A stretch of 64,000 nt of DNA from Bettongia penicillata ogilbyi (GCA_023548195.1 JAJHZJ010000028.1:2925001-2989000); one strand, 5' to 3'. Shown: positions 42,653 through 54,539, numbered from the stretch's first letter. The notes: generated by a model not told the origin, from the sequence alone. Numbers and translations: made by a program.

Positions 42653-44995
42653 CAGGGGGTGGAGCCAAAATGGTGGAGTAAAAGCTGAGAATTCCCTGAG
42701 CTCTCCCCCAATGTCCTCCAAATACCCGCAAAAGATGACTCTAAACAAATTCGAGATCTACAGAACCCACAAAACTACAGAGTGAAGCAAATCCCTAGCC
42801 CAAAACAATCTGGAAAAGTCCACAGGAAGGGTCTTTTGCACTGGGCTGGGAGTGGAGTGCAGTCAGTGTAAGTTGTACCAGCACAGACCTTAGGAGACTG
42901 AATCATTGGCAACTGTGGCAGTTTTCAGACTTCTCAACCCACAAATGCCAAAAAGGTCAGTGGGAAAACTCTGTGGGACCTGGGTGAAAGAAAAGCATGC
43001 AGGCTGACCAGTCTGGCCCCAGGCCCAGGGTGGTGGGGGTAGTGGCAGAAGCGGCAGTGGTTTCAGCAGTAGCAGAGGCTGCTTCCAGAGCTCTGGGCCC
43101 ACAGATGGTGGCGGAATCCAGTGGCTGATACAAAATCCTTGAAGCCTGGGACAGTACACCCTCCACCCCCATTCCCTCACTGGAAGCAAAGTCCTACTTT
43201 GACAAAGAATTAGAAAGTCAAGTGTTTGGCTGGGAAGATGAGTAAACATTGCAAAAGAACTCAGACTACAGAATCTTACTTTGGTGACAAGGAAGATCAG
43301 GGCATACAATCATGGAGGACAGCAGAGTCAAAGCTCCTACATCAGAAATCTCCAAGAGGGATATGTAATGGCTGCAGGCCACAAAAGAGCTCAAGAAGGA
43401 TTTTGAAAATGAAGTAAGAGAAGTAGAGGAAAAATTGGGAAAAGGAATGAGAGTGATACAAGAAAATTATGAAAAAAGCAAGCCAATTGCTTGCTATAAG
43501 AGACCCCCCAAAATACCGAAGAAAATAACACCATAAAAAATATGCTAACCCAAATGGCAAAAGAAGTTCAAAAAGCTAATGAGAAGAAGAGTGCCTTAAA
43601 AAGCAGAATTGGCCAAATGTAAAAGGAGGTCCAAAAACTCACTGAAGAAAATAATTCCTTCAAAATTAGAATGTGGCAAATGGAAGCTAATGACTTGATA
43701 AGAAATCAAGAAATTATAAAACTGAACCAAAAGAATGAAAAAAAGAGAAGACAACAGGAAATTTCTCACTAGAAAAAACATTGACCTGGAAAATAGATCC
43801 AGAAGAGATAATTTAAAAATTTTTGGACTACCTGAAAGCTATGATCAAAAAAGAACCTAGACAGCATCTTTCAAGAAATTATCAAGGAAAACTTTCCTGA
43901 TATTCTAGAAACAGAGTGTAAAATAGAAATGGAAAGAATCTACTGATCACCTCTGGAAAAAGATACTAAAAGGAAAACTCCTAGGAATGTTGTAACCAAA
44001 TTCCAGCGTCCCAAGTCAAGGAGAAAATATTGCAAACAGCCATAAAGGAACAATTTGAGTGTTGTGGACATACAATCAGGATAAGACAAGACCTAGCAGC
44101 TTCTATGTTAAGGGATCAAAGGGCTTGAGATATAATATTCTGGAGGTCAGAGGAGCTAGGATTAAAACTGAGCAAAACTGAGTTTTTCTGTGGAAAAAAT
44201 GGGACTTCAATGAAATAGAGGTCTTTCAAGCCTTCTTTATGAAAAGACCGGAGATAATAGAAAATTTGACTTGCATATACAAGAATTAAGTGAAGCATGA
44301 AAAGGTAAACAGAAAACAGTTATCATAAGAGACTTATTAAAGTTGAACTGTTTATATTCCTACATGGAAAGATGGTATTTGTAACTGATGAGACCTTTCT
44401 CAGTATTAGGGTAGTTGGAGGAAATAGATAGATGACAGACAGATGGATAGATAGCACAGGGTGATGTCTAAGGGATGATATCTAAAAAATAAAATTAAGG
44501 GATGAGAGGAATATATTGGGAGGAGGAGATAGGGAAAGATAGAATGGGATAAATTATCTTTCATAAAAGAGGCAAGAAAAAGGTTTTATAATAGAAGGGA
44601 AGAAGGGGGAGGTAAGAAGGAATGAGTGAACCTTACTCTCATAGGATATGGCTTAAGGAGGAAATAACATACGCACTCAATTGGGTATATTACACTACAG
44701 AAAACTAGGGGGAAGAGAATAAGGTGGAATGATAGAAGGGAAGGCTGATTAAGGAAGGGTGTAGTCAGGAGCAAACATTTTAGAAATGGGACAGGGTCAA
44801 AGGAGAAAATAGAATAACTGGTGTGTGGAATAGGATGGAGGGAAATATAGTTAGTCTTTCACAACATGACTATTATGGAGGTATTTTGCATAACTACACA
44901 CGTATAACCTATATTGAATTGCTTGCCTTCTCAAGGGCAGTGAGCAGGGAGGGAAAAGGGAGAGAATTTGGAACTCAAAGTTTTAAAAGCAAATG
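42653..44995 (+). mobile_element. Old HAL1, 5' part (copy 3)
   Basis: Opens gcagggggtggagccaaaat. Its 5' UTR is unrelated in detail to that of the two younger copies, so it belongs to another subfamily. An ORF1 remnant and most of the 3' UTR follow, ending at the junction with the minus-strand HAL1. The element continues at 47822-48063. It has many stops and frameshifts, so it is much older than its interrupter. Confidence 0.85.
43238..44287 (+). pseudogene. Old HAL1 ORF1, heavily broken
   Basis: The start MSKHCKRTQTTESYFGDK corresponds to the ORF1 N-terminus of the family. Later pieces keep the coiled-coil pattern and the RRM start (ggaaaatagatccagaagag region near 43790). The C-terminal domain near 44020-44280 also survives in pieces. 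Indels put consecutive pieces in different frames; no function is possible. Confidence 0.8.
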
Positions 44996-45005
44996 CTAAA
45001 ATATT
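44996..45005. repeat. Target site duplication, left (HAL1 copy 2)
   Basis: CTAAAATATT, exact match to 47812-47821. It lies in the 3' UTR of the old HAL1 and defines the nested insertion. Confidence 0.85.
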
Positions 45006-47811
45006 GTTTTTTGGTTTTTTTCTTTTTCTTTTTTTGTTTTAATAAAAATTTATTTATTTAACTTTTTACATTCATTTTCACAAAATTTTGGGTTCCAGAT
45101 TTTCTCCCCTTCTATCCCCTCCCCCTACCCCAATACACCGAGCAATCTAATTTTCCCTATCACCAATCTGCCCTCTCTTCTATCATCCCTCCCTTCTCTT
45201 GTCCCCATCTTCTCTTTTGTCCTCTAGGGCCAGATGACTTTCTATTCCCCATTGACTGTATTTCTTATTTCCTAGTAGCAAGAACAATACTAACCAGTTG
45301 TTCCTAAAACTTTGAGTTCCAAATTCTCCCCATCCCTCCCTCCCCACCCATTCCCTTTGGGAAGCCAGGCAATTCAATATAGGCCATATCTGTGTAGTTT
45401 TGCAAATGACTTCAATAATAGTCGTGTTGTGTAAGACTAACTGTATTTCCCTCGATCCTATCCTGCCCCCCATTGTTTCTATTCTCTCTTTTGATCCTGT
45501 CCCTCCCCAAGTGTTGACTTCAAATTGCTCCCTCCTCCCATTGCCCTCCCTTCCATCTCCACCCCCCTTGCTTATCTCCTTCTCCCCCACTTTCCTGTAT
45601 TGTGAGATGGGTTTTCATACCAAAATGAGTGTGCATTTTATTCCTTCTTTTAGTCGAATGTGATGAGGGTAAACTTCTTGTTTTTTTCTCAGCTCTCCTC
45701 TTTTTCCCTCCACTAAAAAGTCTCCTGCTTGCCTCTTGAATGAGATATAATTTACCCCATTCCATTTCACCCTCTTTCCTCCCACTACATTTCTCTCTCG
45801 CCGTTTACCTTAATTTCTTTTAAGATATGGTCCCATCCTATTCAATTCATTCTGTGCTCTCTGTCTCTGTGTGTGCATGCATGTGTGTACGTGTGTGTGT
45901 GTATGTGTGTGTGTGGTCCCACCAACTACCCAGATACTGAATAGTTTTAAGAGTTACAAATATTGTCTTTCCATGTAGGAATGTAAACAGTTCACTTATG
46001 GTAAGTCCCTTATGACTTCTCTTTCCTGTTTTTTTTCACGCTTCTCATTCTGGTGTTTGAAAGTCAAATTTTCTTTTCAGCTCTGGTCTTTTCATCAAGA
46101 ATGCTTGAAAGTCCTCTGTTTCATTGAAAGACCATATTTTTCCCTGAAGTATTATACTCAGTTTTGCTGGGTAGGTGATTCTTGGTTTGAGTCCTAGTTC
46201 CTTTGACTTCTGGAATATCCCATTCCACGCCCTTTGATCCCTTAATATAGAAGCTGCTAGATCTTGAGTTATCCTGATCGTATTTCCACAATACTGGAAT
46301 TGTTTCTTTCTAGCTGCTTGCAATATTTTCTCCCTGACATGGGAATTCTGGAATTTGGCCACAATGTTCCTAGGAGTTTCTCTTTTTGGATCTCTTTCAG
46401 GCGGTGATTGATGGATTCTTTCAACACTTATTTTGCCCTCTGGTTGTAGAATGTCAGGGCAGTTTTCCTCGATAATTTCATGGAAGATGATGTCTAGGCT
46501 CTTTTTTGATCATGGCTTTCAGGTAGTCCCATAATTTTTAAATTGTCTCTCCTGGATCTATTTTCCAGGTCAGTTGTTTTTCCAATGAGATATTTCACAT
46601 TCTCTTCCATTTGTTCATTCTTTTGGTTTTGTTTGGTGATTTCTTGATTTCTCAGAAAGTCATTAGACTCCATCTGTTCCATTCTAATTTTGAGAGAACT
46701 ATTCTCTTCAGGGGGCTTTTGAACCTCCTTTTCCATTTGGCTAATTCTGCTTTTGAAAGCATTCTTCTCCTCATTGGCTTTTTGAACCTCTTTTGCCAAT
46801 TGAGTGAGCCTATTTTTCAAGGTGTTATTTTCTGCAGCATTTTTTTGGGTCTGCTTTAGCAAGGTATTGACCCGTTTTTCATGCTTTTCTTGCATCTCTC
46901 TCATTTCTCTTCCCAGTTTTTCCTCCACCTGTCTAACTTGATTCTCAAAATCCTTCTTGAGCTCTTCCATGGCCCGAGCCCACCGGACATCCACCTGGGA
47001 TGTCTGGGATACAGAGGCCCTGACCTCCACATCTTTCCCTGATGGTAAGAATATTTCCTTGTCATCAGAATTGAAAGGCGGGAACATCTGTACCCCATCA
47101 AAGTAGCTGTCTATAGTCTTATTTTTCTTCCCTTTTCTGGGCATTTTCCCAGCCAGTTACTTGACTTCTGAGATTCCTCTGCACTCCCGCCTAGATCTCC
47201 CCAGCTAGTGCTTGGGGTCTGAAATTCAAATGGGCTTTCCACGGGAGGTATGGCTGCTATTCAATGTGAGCTTAAGTTCTGGTGCTCTGGTGGGGGCAGG
47301 GCCGCCTCCCAGGCTCAGTTCCCTCAGGGGGTTTATGTAGAGAGCTTTGGTAATGGCCCTGAACTTCTGTGTGCTGCTCAGGGAGTCCCGGGGGCCACAG
47401 CTGCCTCTGCCTCTGCCTCTGGCGCTCCCTCCACTGCTGCCTCCCGAGGGGCCTGAGTCACGGAGACACCCCGCTCCCCTCTCGGCCAGCCCAGAAGTCT
47501 CTCTCACTGACCTGTAGCGTCTGTGGGTGGAGGGACCTTCCTGGCCGCCAGAGATTCCGTCCCTGAAGCCTGCTCGGATCTGCTCCTCTGGGGCCGTGGC
47601 CAGGGCAGCTCAGGGGTGGGCTCCGCTTTCCAGGGCATGACGGACCCTGGGGACGGCTCTCCAGGGCTCTCTGGAACAGAAATCTTTTCCACTGTCTTTC
47701 TGCGCGCCTTGAAGTGCTTCAGAATTTGTGGGGAGTTCTTCTTGCAGGAAATATATGGCCTGTAGATTCGGAGCTAGCATATGTGAGTCTTTCTACTCTG
47801 CCATCTTGGCT
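45006..47811 (-). mobile_element. Young HAL1, nested and antisense (copy 2)
   Basis: Read on the minus strand: 5' end at 47811 (agccaagatggcagagtaga), 5' UTR to 47145, ORF1 47144-46045, 3' UTR, and an A-rich tail at 45006-45040. It lacks ORF2, like copy 1. The first few bases of the family start (the G-run) are missing, so it is 5' truncated by about eight bases. Over about 240 bp of 3' UTR I count only three or four differences from copy 1. The exact 10-bp duplication and the position inside an older HAL1 date it as recent. Confidence 0.9.
46045..47144 (-). pseudogene. HAL1 copy 2 ORF1, one main frameshift
   Basis: A 216-codon frame (47144-46494) covers the N-terminus, the whole coiled coil (about residues 55-195) and the RRM start (RSRRDNLKIMGLPES). 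It then leaves frame at a run of six A at about 46502-46507, where copy 1 has seven. The C-terminal domain continues in another frame (46362-46045) with KILQAARKKQ and ILRDQRAWNGIFQ. It is the least damaged ORF1 of the three. As it stands it would give only a truncated protein that could still trimerise but lacks most RNA-binding surface. Confidence 0.9.
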
Positions 47812-47821
47812 CTAAAATATT
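47812..47821. repeat. Target site duplication, right (HAL1 copy 2)
   Basis: CTAAAATATT, exact partner of 44996-45005. Confidence 0.85.
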
Positions 47822-48063
47822 TTTAGATGCAACAGGAAAATAAGATATACAGGCAATGACATATAGAATCTATCTTGCCCTTCAAGAAAGCAAAGGGGAA
47901 GGGGATAAGAGGGTGGGATGATAAAAGGGAGGGCAGATTGGGGGCAGGGGTAATCAGAATGCATGGAAGTTCAGGGTGGGAAGGAAGGGAAAGATGGGGA
48001 GAAAACTGTGTGGAAATGGATGTGAAAAACTAAAAATAAATTAATTATTTAAATCTAAAAAAA
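47822..48063 (+). mobile_element. Old HAL1, 3' remainder
   Basis: Continues the old HAL1 3' UTR: gggatgataaaagggagggc agrees with the corresponding part of copy 1 near 33420. It ends in gaaatggatgtgaaaaacta, an A/T-rich tail, then the flanking AAATACTGAAG. Confidence 0.8.
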
Positions 48064-48985
48064 TACTGAAGGTAATGTGATGGGCATGGAGTGGTGATCA
48101 TATCCTTCAAAAGACATCTCTGTCAAAGAACCTCAGAAAATCTACTCATTTTTGTCATTTACTCAATTTTTCTGGTTGCCAAAATATATTCTTTCTACAC
48201 ATCTTTAGTGTCCATCACTCTATTCTTACACATACTGCTCTAGTCTAGCCTATCATTTCTCAATCTACTACAGCAAATTCTACTTTCCTGGTCTGTTCTC
48301 TCCAGTGCCACTCTGATATGTTCTAGGTAGAAGAGACTAATGCTTAACACTAACACTCTCTTTGAAACTTGTTTTCACCATTCCCATTCCTCCTCTCCAT
48401 AGGGTTGAGAAACTGTAGCCCATGGCCACCTGTTTTTTGTATAGCCCATGAGCTGAAATTGATTTTTACCTTTTAAATCCTAAAAACCATTTTTAGTTAA
48501 TGCACCAAACAAAAGTAGGCAGTGAGCCTCGATTTGATCATCAGACGCTATAGCACTTTACATTACATAGTGAATCAGGTAAAAGATTATCATCTTCCTC
48601 AAAGTCCATCTTCCTCAACTTCCTTCTGTCTACAACCCATCATGCTCTTTCTACTTAACTAAAGTGTCCTTTCATTTGAAATTTGTCTGTTCTAGTACCC
48701 TCAAATAGCACAGTCTTACCCCCTTGCACAAGGTGTGATTTGGTCTGGTCCAGACTTTGAATTTCATTGGTGTAGGGAATGCCTAATGAAGAAACTTCCT
48801 CTACTAATATAGAACAGCAACTATTCTTTAACCTGTGGTCTTAAGAGATTTGCTTGGGAATGTGAGAGTTTAAATGAGTTATCCCAGATCTTCCTGACTC
48901 CAGAATGGTTTTCCATCCACTCTATCATATTATTTCTACCTTGCACATAATCTGAATTTGATAAATATACAGACTGGCAGGAAAA
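48064..48985. other. No gene recognised; SINE scrap at the right
   Basis: Single-copy-looking DNA, possibly with eroded L2 (48120-48350). An antisense SINE scrap lies at 48830-48930 (cccagatcttcctgactcca). Confidence 0.4.
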
Positions 48986-48989
48986 TCAT

Positions 48990-49190
48990 AACTTTCTTTG
49001 GTGGCTTGTCTACAGGAACTAATGAAAAAGTGTTGGATTTTGAACCAAGGAACCTGACCTCAAATCCCAGCTCTATCACTTGCTACCAGTTTGAACTGAA
49101 CCCTTGGGGTTTTAGTTTTCTTATTTGCCTGTATAGGGATTGGATAAGATAATCTCAAAGCTCCCTTTCAGTTCTAAAGCAAGATATGAC
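48990..49190 (+). mobile_element. MIR-like SINE
   Basis: Shows gttggattttgaaccaagga, cctcaaatcccagctctatc and tcaaagctccctttcagttc. Mid-diverged. Confidence 0.65.
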
Positions 49191-49404
49191 TTTACTATTG
49201 ATATACTCTAATAATCCCCCCAATGACAGTGACAGTAACTCATCCATTGCCCATTCTGTGCAACTCTTTACTTCCTGTAAAATTACCACAGGGGTTCCAT
49301 CAAATGTTCCAGAGCCCTTCCTTGCATTCTCCTGACATATTGATCATACCAACAGAACAGTTCATCAATTATTCCTTTACTCTGACTACATGAACAGCTA
49401 GTCA

Positions 49405-49910
49405 ATAAGAATTCAATTTCTTGTTGTTTGCCAGGTACCATACTAAGTGTCGGGAATGAAAAAAGGCAATGACGCAAAAACAATAGCCCTAACATTCTAA
49501 TAAGGGAGCCAAGACATAAAGAAATAAGTACATACAGGATACATAGAGTCAGTAAATAACCAGTAATCAGAAAGGGGAAGGCACTAGCAATAGGAAAAGA
49601 CCTCCTGCTGAAAGTGGCATTCAAGCTGAGACTTGAAGGAAGTCAGAGAATTTTAGAGGTAGAGTTGTATAAACAAGTTTTCCAGAGATGGGGAAGAGTA
49701 ACTGCAAAGATACAGAGATGGGACATATTGTCATGGTCAAGGAACAATACATGTGGAGGAGTAAAGTATAAAAAGAATGGAAAAGTAAGAAGGGGCTAAG
49801 TGATAAATAACTTCAAATAACAAAAGACTTGATATTAATCATCTAAGTTATAGGGAATCACTAGAGTTTGAATAGTGAGGGTGACATTGTCAGTCCTACT
49901 TCAGGAAAAA
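49405..49910 (+). mobile_element. L3 (CR1) remnant, about 0.5 kb
   Basis: Contains 'gtttgccaggtaccatacta', 'aaagtggcattcaagctgag', 'acttgaaggaagtcagagaa', 'gatacagagatgggacatat' and 'gagggtgacattgtcagtcc', in the L3 order. No frame survives. Confidence 0.6.
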
Positions 49911-50539
49911 CACTTTATAGTTGTATGAAAGTAAGAGTGGGAAAATGTTCTAGGCAGAGATTTCTTTCCAGTCAAATTTCTTTGATGACATTCTTTACAA
50001 AGTTCCTTCATGCATATAAGCTTGCGTATGATGCATTAGAGCTGCCTGTTCACACTTACTATGATCTCCCCAATGCTTCAGGGATGATCTTAACCTTCAA
50101 TTCTTCAGAGACTATAGCAGTTCATGACACACAGCTATAAAACATCACAGGAAGAATATTAATATTAAAAAGATAGGCTGTTGTTTCAGAAAGAAACTAG
50201 GTTGGGAGTGGGGGGATGTCATTAAAAGAACCACAGCATTCATTTTCTAAAAGGCAATTGAGACTGCTCTCCTCTCTACCTCTTGTCAGTTCTAGCCTTG
50301 GTTCAATATCTATTTCTTATTTGTCCAAAATATGTATGCTTATGGATTGGCAGTGTCCATTCAACTGCATATCGTAATTTGTCCAATAGATGTTCTTTAT
50401 CCATTTGGTTTTTTCCCCTAGTATGGTTAAAGATCTTTTGAGTGATTACATTTAGACATCTCTGTGAACATACCACCTTCTGAGCATGGTTTTACTGTTC
50501 TCTACCATGGAAGTGCTATAGGGATAAGCACCATGGAAA

Positions 50540-50935
50540 GCTGAATTGTTCGAAGCATTCATTTTTTTCCTGAACTTACAAATAAAATAAATATTTTCAC
50601 CACAAAGAAAAGCAGACAAGGACTGCACATTAAACCACAAATCTCTGCTACATACACTTTACTTTTCATTTTAAGTCTATCATCCAACATATTACTCTGA
50701 AAGCAGGATGTCCTGCTCATTTGTTTGCATCGGAATTTCCTGTTCGCTTCTGTGCCTTATAAGATACTTCAATGATATTCTTTTCTTTTTTTTTAAATGA
50801 TACCACTGCCACCAATTCTTGTAACACATAAACAATCAAGCAAAACAAATTCATACAATGACTATGTCCAAAAAATATACGCCTCACTCAGCATCTTAAG
50901 ACTTTTTTGGTAGATCATTGAATTGCATATGCAGC
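50540..50935 (-). mobile_element. L1 3' fragment, antisense
   Basis: Plus strand 'cttacaaataaaataaatat' and 'caaattcatacaatgactat' followed by 'gtccaaaaaatatacgcctc' match patterns known from marsupial L1 3' UTRs. Weak assignment. Confidence 0.4.
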
Positions 50936-50959
50936 TTAAAAAAACTAGAGAAAGAACAA

Positions 50960-52435
50960 TTTAAAATTCCCAACATTAAACACCAAATTGGAAATCCTGA
51001 AAATCAAAGGAGAGATTAATAAAATTTAAAGCAAGAAAAACCATATAACTGATAAATAAAACTAGGAGCTGGTTCCTAAAAAATACAATAAAATATAGAA
51101 AGCATTGGTTAATCTGATTTTTAAAAAGAAAGAAGAAAACAAAATTCCCAGTATCAAAAATGAAAAGGGCTAATTCACCACCAATGAAAAGGCAACAAAG
51201 CAATTATTAGGAGTTATTTTACCCAAGTATATGGCAATGAATCTAGCAACCTAAGTGAAATGGATAAAAATTTACAAAAATATGAAGGCCTTATTTCTCA
51301 AACATATAGAGAACCGAGTCAAATTTATTAAGAATACAAGTCATTAAACCCAAAGATTATAGCTTCTGGGATAAGAACTCACTATCTGAGAAAAACTACT
51401 GGGAAAATTGGAAAATAGTATGGCAGATACTGGGCATAGACCAATATATGACACCACATACCAAAATAAAGTCCAAATGTGTACACTAGTTAGATATAAA
51501 GACTCATGTTATACACAAATTAGGGGAGCAAGGAATAGTTTATTTGTCAGATTTATGGAGAATAGAAGAACTTATGACCAAATGAGGTACAGAACATTAT
51601 GAAATGCAAAATGGATAATTTTGATTACATTAAATTGAAAAGTTTTTGCACAAACAAAGCCAATGAAACCAAGATTAAGAGGGAAGCACAAGACTGGGAC
51701 AGAATTTTTACAACTATTGTCTCTGATAAAGGCCTCATTTCTGAAATATATAGAGAACTTACTCAAATTTAGAAAAACACAAGCCATTCCCCAATTGTTA
51801 AATGGTCATAGGATATGAACAGGCAATTTTCAGAGGAAAAAAATTAAAGCTCTCTATAATCATATGAAAAAATGCTCTAAATCACTATTGACTAGAAAGA
51901 TGCAAATCAAAACAACTCTGAGGAACCACATCACAACCATAAGACTGGCTAACATGACAAAACAGGAAAATGATTAATCTTGGAGAAGATGTAGGAGAGT
52001 GGGAACACTAATACATGTTGGTGGAGCTGTGAACTGATCCAACCATTCTGGAGAGCAATTTGGAACTATGCCCAAAGGGCTATAAAACTGTACATACCCA
52101 TACACCTAGCAATTCCACTTCTAGGGCTGTATCCCAAAGAGATCATAAAAATGGGAAAAGGATCCACATGTACAAAAATATTTCTAGTAGCTCTTTTTGT
52201 GGTGGCCAAGAACTGGAAATTGAGGGGATGCTCATCAACTGAATAATGGCTGAACAAGCTGTGGTATATGAATGTAATGGAATACTACTGTGCTATAAGA
52301 AATCATGAACAAGCAGATTTCAGAAAAACTTGGAAAGATTTATGTGAACTGATGCTGAGTGAAGTGAGCAGAACCAGGAGAACCAGGGTGAGGTGGATCA
52401 CAGAGACAAAACTTGGAACTCAAAATTTTTTAAAA
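50960..52435 (+). mobile_element. L1 ORF2 3' end and 3' UTR, old
   Basis: A continuous plus-strand L1 piece: ttacattaaattgaaaagtt, gacaggcaattttcagagga-like, gcaaatcaaaacaactctga, ctggagagcaatttggaact, gaagcagtggatgaaca-like, gtggtatatgaatgtaatgg and agtgaagtgagcagaaccag. It ends aacttggaactcaaaatttt. The 3' tail is cut by a younger L1 at 52452 and resumes at 52874 to about 52925. It is full of stops. Confidence 0.75.
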
Positions 52436-52451
52436 ATGGATGTTATTTTTT
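52436..52451. repeat. Target duplication, left (nested L1)
   Basis: ATGGATGTTATTTTTT, 16 bp, matches 52858-52873 exactly. Confidence 0.85.
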
Positions 52452-52857
52452 TCATTTTATTTATTTTTAACATTCTACAATCACTACTATAAAACTTAGA
52501 TTTTTTTTCCCCCCTTACCTACCTCCCATCACCCCCATCCCTCCCCAAGATGGCATACAGTTCTATATAGATCTACATATACTTTCCTGTTGAATACATT
52601 TTCACTATAGTCATGCTGTGTAGAAGAACTAAAATAAATGGGAGAAATCATATAACAAACCACAACATAATACACACACACACACACACACACACACAAA
52701 TGATCTGCTACATTCTGCGATTGAATTCCATAGTTCTTTCTCTGGATGTGGAAGGCACTTTTCCTGGTTCTGCTCCTTTCACTCAGCATCAGATCATATA
52801 AGTCTTTCCAGGCCTCTCTGAAGTCTTCTTGTTTATCGTTTCTTATAGTGCAATAGT
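52452..52857 (-). mobile_element. 5'-truncated L1 nested in older L1, antisense
   Basis: On the minus strand it runs from actattgcactataagaaac through tgctgagtgaaaggagcaga and a (GT)n run, then agcatgactatagtgaaaat. It ends in a G-rich stretch and a degenerate A-tail. About 405 bp; the rest of the L1 is missing by 5' truncation. The 16-bp exact duplication is a textbook sign of target-primed insertion. Confidence 0.85.
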
Positions 52858-52873
52858 ATGGATGTTATTTTTT
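52858..52873. repeat. Target duplication, right (nested L1)
   Basis: ATGGATGTTATTTTTT, exact partner of 52436-52451. Confidence 0.85.
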
Positions 52874-52929
52874 ACATGGAATTGGAAAAAGATATTTAGA
52901 AATGTTTAAAAAAGTAAAATTTTAAAAAT

Positions 52930-53590
52930 CACAAAAAAGACTTCTCTTTCAGGAGATAGGTAGCATGCTTCATCACTATACCTTTAGAGTTAGTCATTTA
53001 TTTCTTGACTTTCAAAGTCATTTTTCTTTGTAATGTATTGCTATTGTCTCTTCACTTTCCTCTGCCTCACGTCATATTTAAGTATTCCTAGGTTTGCTTG
53101 AAATAGTTTGTTTTATAATTATTAAAGTGGAGTAATATCCCATTACATTTATATAAAATAATTTCTTCAATTATTCTTCAACTAAGAGACACTCTGAAAG
53201 TTCCAGTTTTTCTACAACAATTAGTATTGCTATAAATGTTATTTTACATATGGGTTTTTTCTCTTTATTTTATCTCTTTGTGGGTATAGATCTGGTAGTG
53301 ACACTACTGAGTCAAAAGCCATTCACAATTTAGTGATTTTTGGGGGGTGGCAGTTTCAAGTTGCTTTCTATAACTGGGACAATTCACAGCTCCACCAATG
53401 GGGCATTGATCTGGGTGGTAGCCCATACTACAATTGTCATTTTCCTTTTTTTTTTTTTTGTTATCTGTACTGATATGATTGTCTGGGGTATTTTTAATAA
53501 AAGAAAAAGGCAATTGCAGAAAGTTCCATTTCATGATGTGCTAGGACATCTTAAAGACAATTTTTTATTTTGTGATAAATAAACCAAATG
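52930..53590 (-). mobile_element. L1 3' fragment, antisense, old
   Basis: Plus strand: 'gtaatatcccattacattta', 'gtattgctataaatgttatt', 'ctctttgtgggtatagatct', 'aattcacagctccaccaatg'. This is the reverse of the L1 region at 52 kb, strongly diverged. Confidence 0.6.
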
Positions 53591-54284
53591 TACCCTAAAT
53601 GCAGCATGGACACAGTAAGCTGAAGCATAAATATACCGCATGGCTGCTTAATTCAACTGATGGAGGGAGCCCTGGGTCTGATGGCCATATGGGATAAGCC
53701 CTGATGCTGCTCCTATCTCTGTGGTGTCTCTTCTTTTTTTTTGCCTTAGGTGATGGAGAATTGAATTAGGCTGTGAGCTTGGGGATTTGAAAGGTTGGGA
53801 GAGCAAGCCACCAGAGGTCCAGACCAGAGTTTATGATGCACCAGTTCAGCCCTAAGGAGTGATTGGGACCCAGCTCAGCAGTGGATCAAGCCTGCAGCAA
53901 AGATGTTATAGTGCACAAAGGAAGAGGAGGGACCTCATCCACTGACTACCACAAATTTGGGAGCAAATTTGATACAGCAAATACTTTACAGAAACTGCTT
54001 TAAATTGATATTCTTTCAGCTGACTTATTTGAATAATAAAATAGTTTGTGACTCCCATACATACACCTTTATCATCTTTTCCTCTTCCATGTGGCTTGAG
54101 GTTGATCACTCAAAGGGTATTGCTGTACACAGGGCACAAATAGTCTGTATTATGTGACAAGCACCACGCTAAGCACTAGATTGAAAAGTTAATCTCTATA
54201 GTCTATTTCTATGGTTATATGAACTGCAATTAAATTCAATTAAGGAACGTCCCCTCATTAATTGGGCACTTTCCTATTAAAAAT
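53591..54284. other. No gene recognised
   Basis: A somewhat GC-richer piece at 53650-53900 follows a T-run ending ttttgccttag (53735-53750). That run looks like a splice acceptor, but no exon-like frame follows it. Nothing else is assignable. Confidence 0.3.
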
Positions 54285-54415
54285 GTGTGTATATACATAT
54301 GTATATATACACACATACATATATGTATGTACACATGAATATATAATTATGCTTTTGATTTAAATTTAATTATACACTTACATAATTATATATACACACA
54401 TTTTTTTTTACACCA
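54285..54415. repeat. TATA/CACA-rich compound simple repeat
   Basis: Mixed (TA)n and (CA)n units around atatacatatgtatatatac, then AT-rich spacer and a T-run. Confidence 0.85.
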
Positions 54416-54539
54416 AACATACTATCATAAATATCCAGTTGTCTTGAGGAATAGAATGAAAACTGACAGTTCAAATTTCCTAAAATAAAGCAAAAAAGCA
54501 TTTCTCTCCAATATTCCTGATTCTTTGAAAAAGATCACT

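Noticed and set aside
42890..43309. 139-codon minus-strand frame
   Set aside because: It lies antisense to the old HAL1 5' UTR and ORF1 start. Its proline/leucine-rich stretch reflects GC-rich simple sequence.
45183..45590. 135-codon minus-strand frame in HAL1 copy 2
   Set aside because: It lies in the 3' UTR in sense direction, is glycine/glutamate-rich from purine-rich DNA, and is not kept as one frame in copy 1 (32-33.3 kb), which has only a 90-codon version. It has no known domain.
53735..53755. Splice acceptor-like tract (T-run then gccttag/gtgatgg)
   Set aside because: No downstream frame, no matching donor that I could justify, and T-runs are common here.
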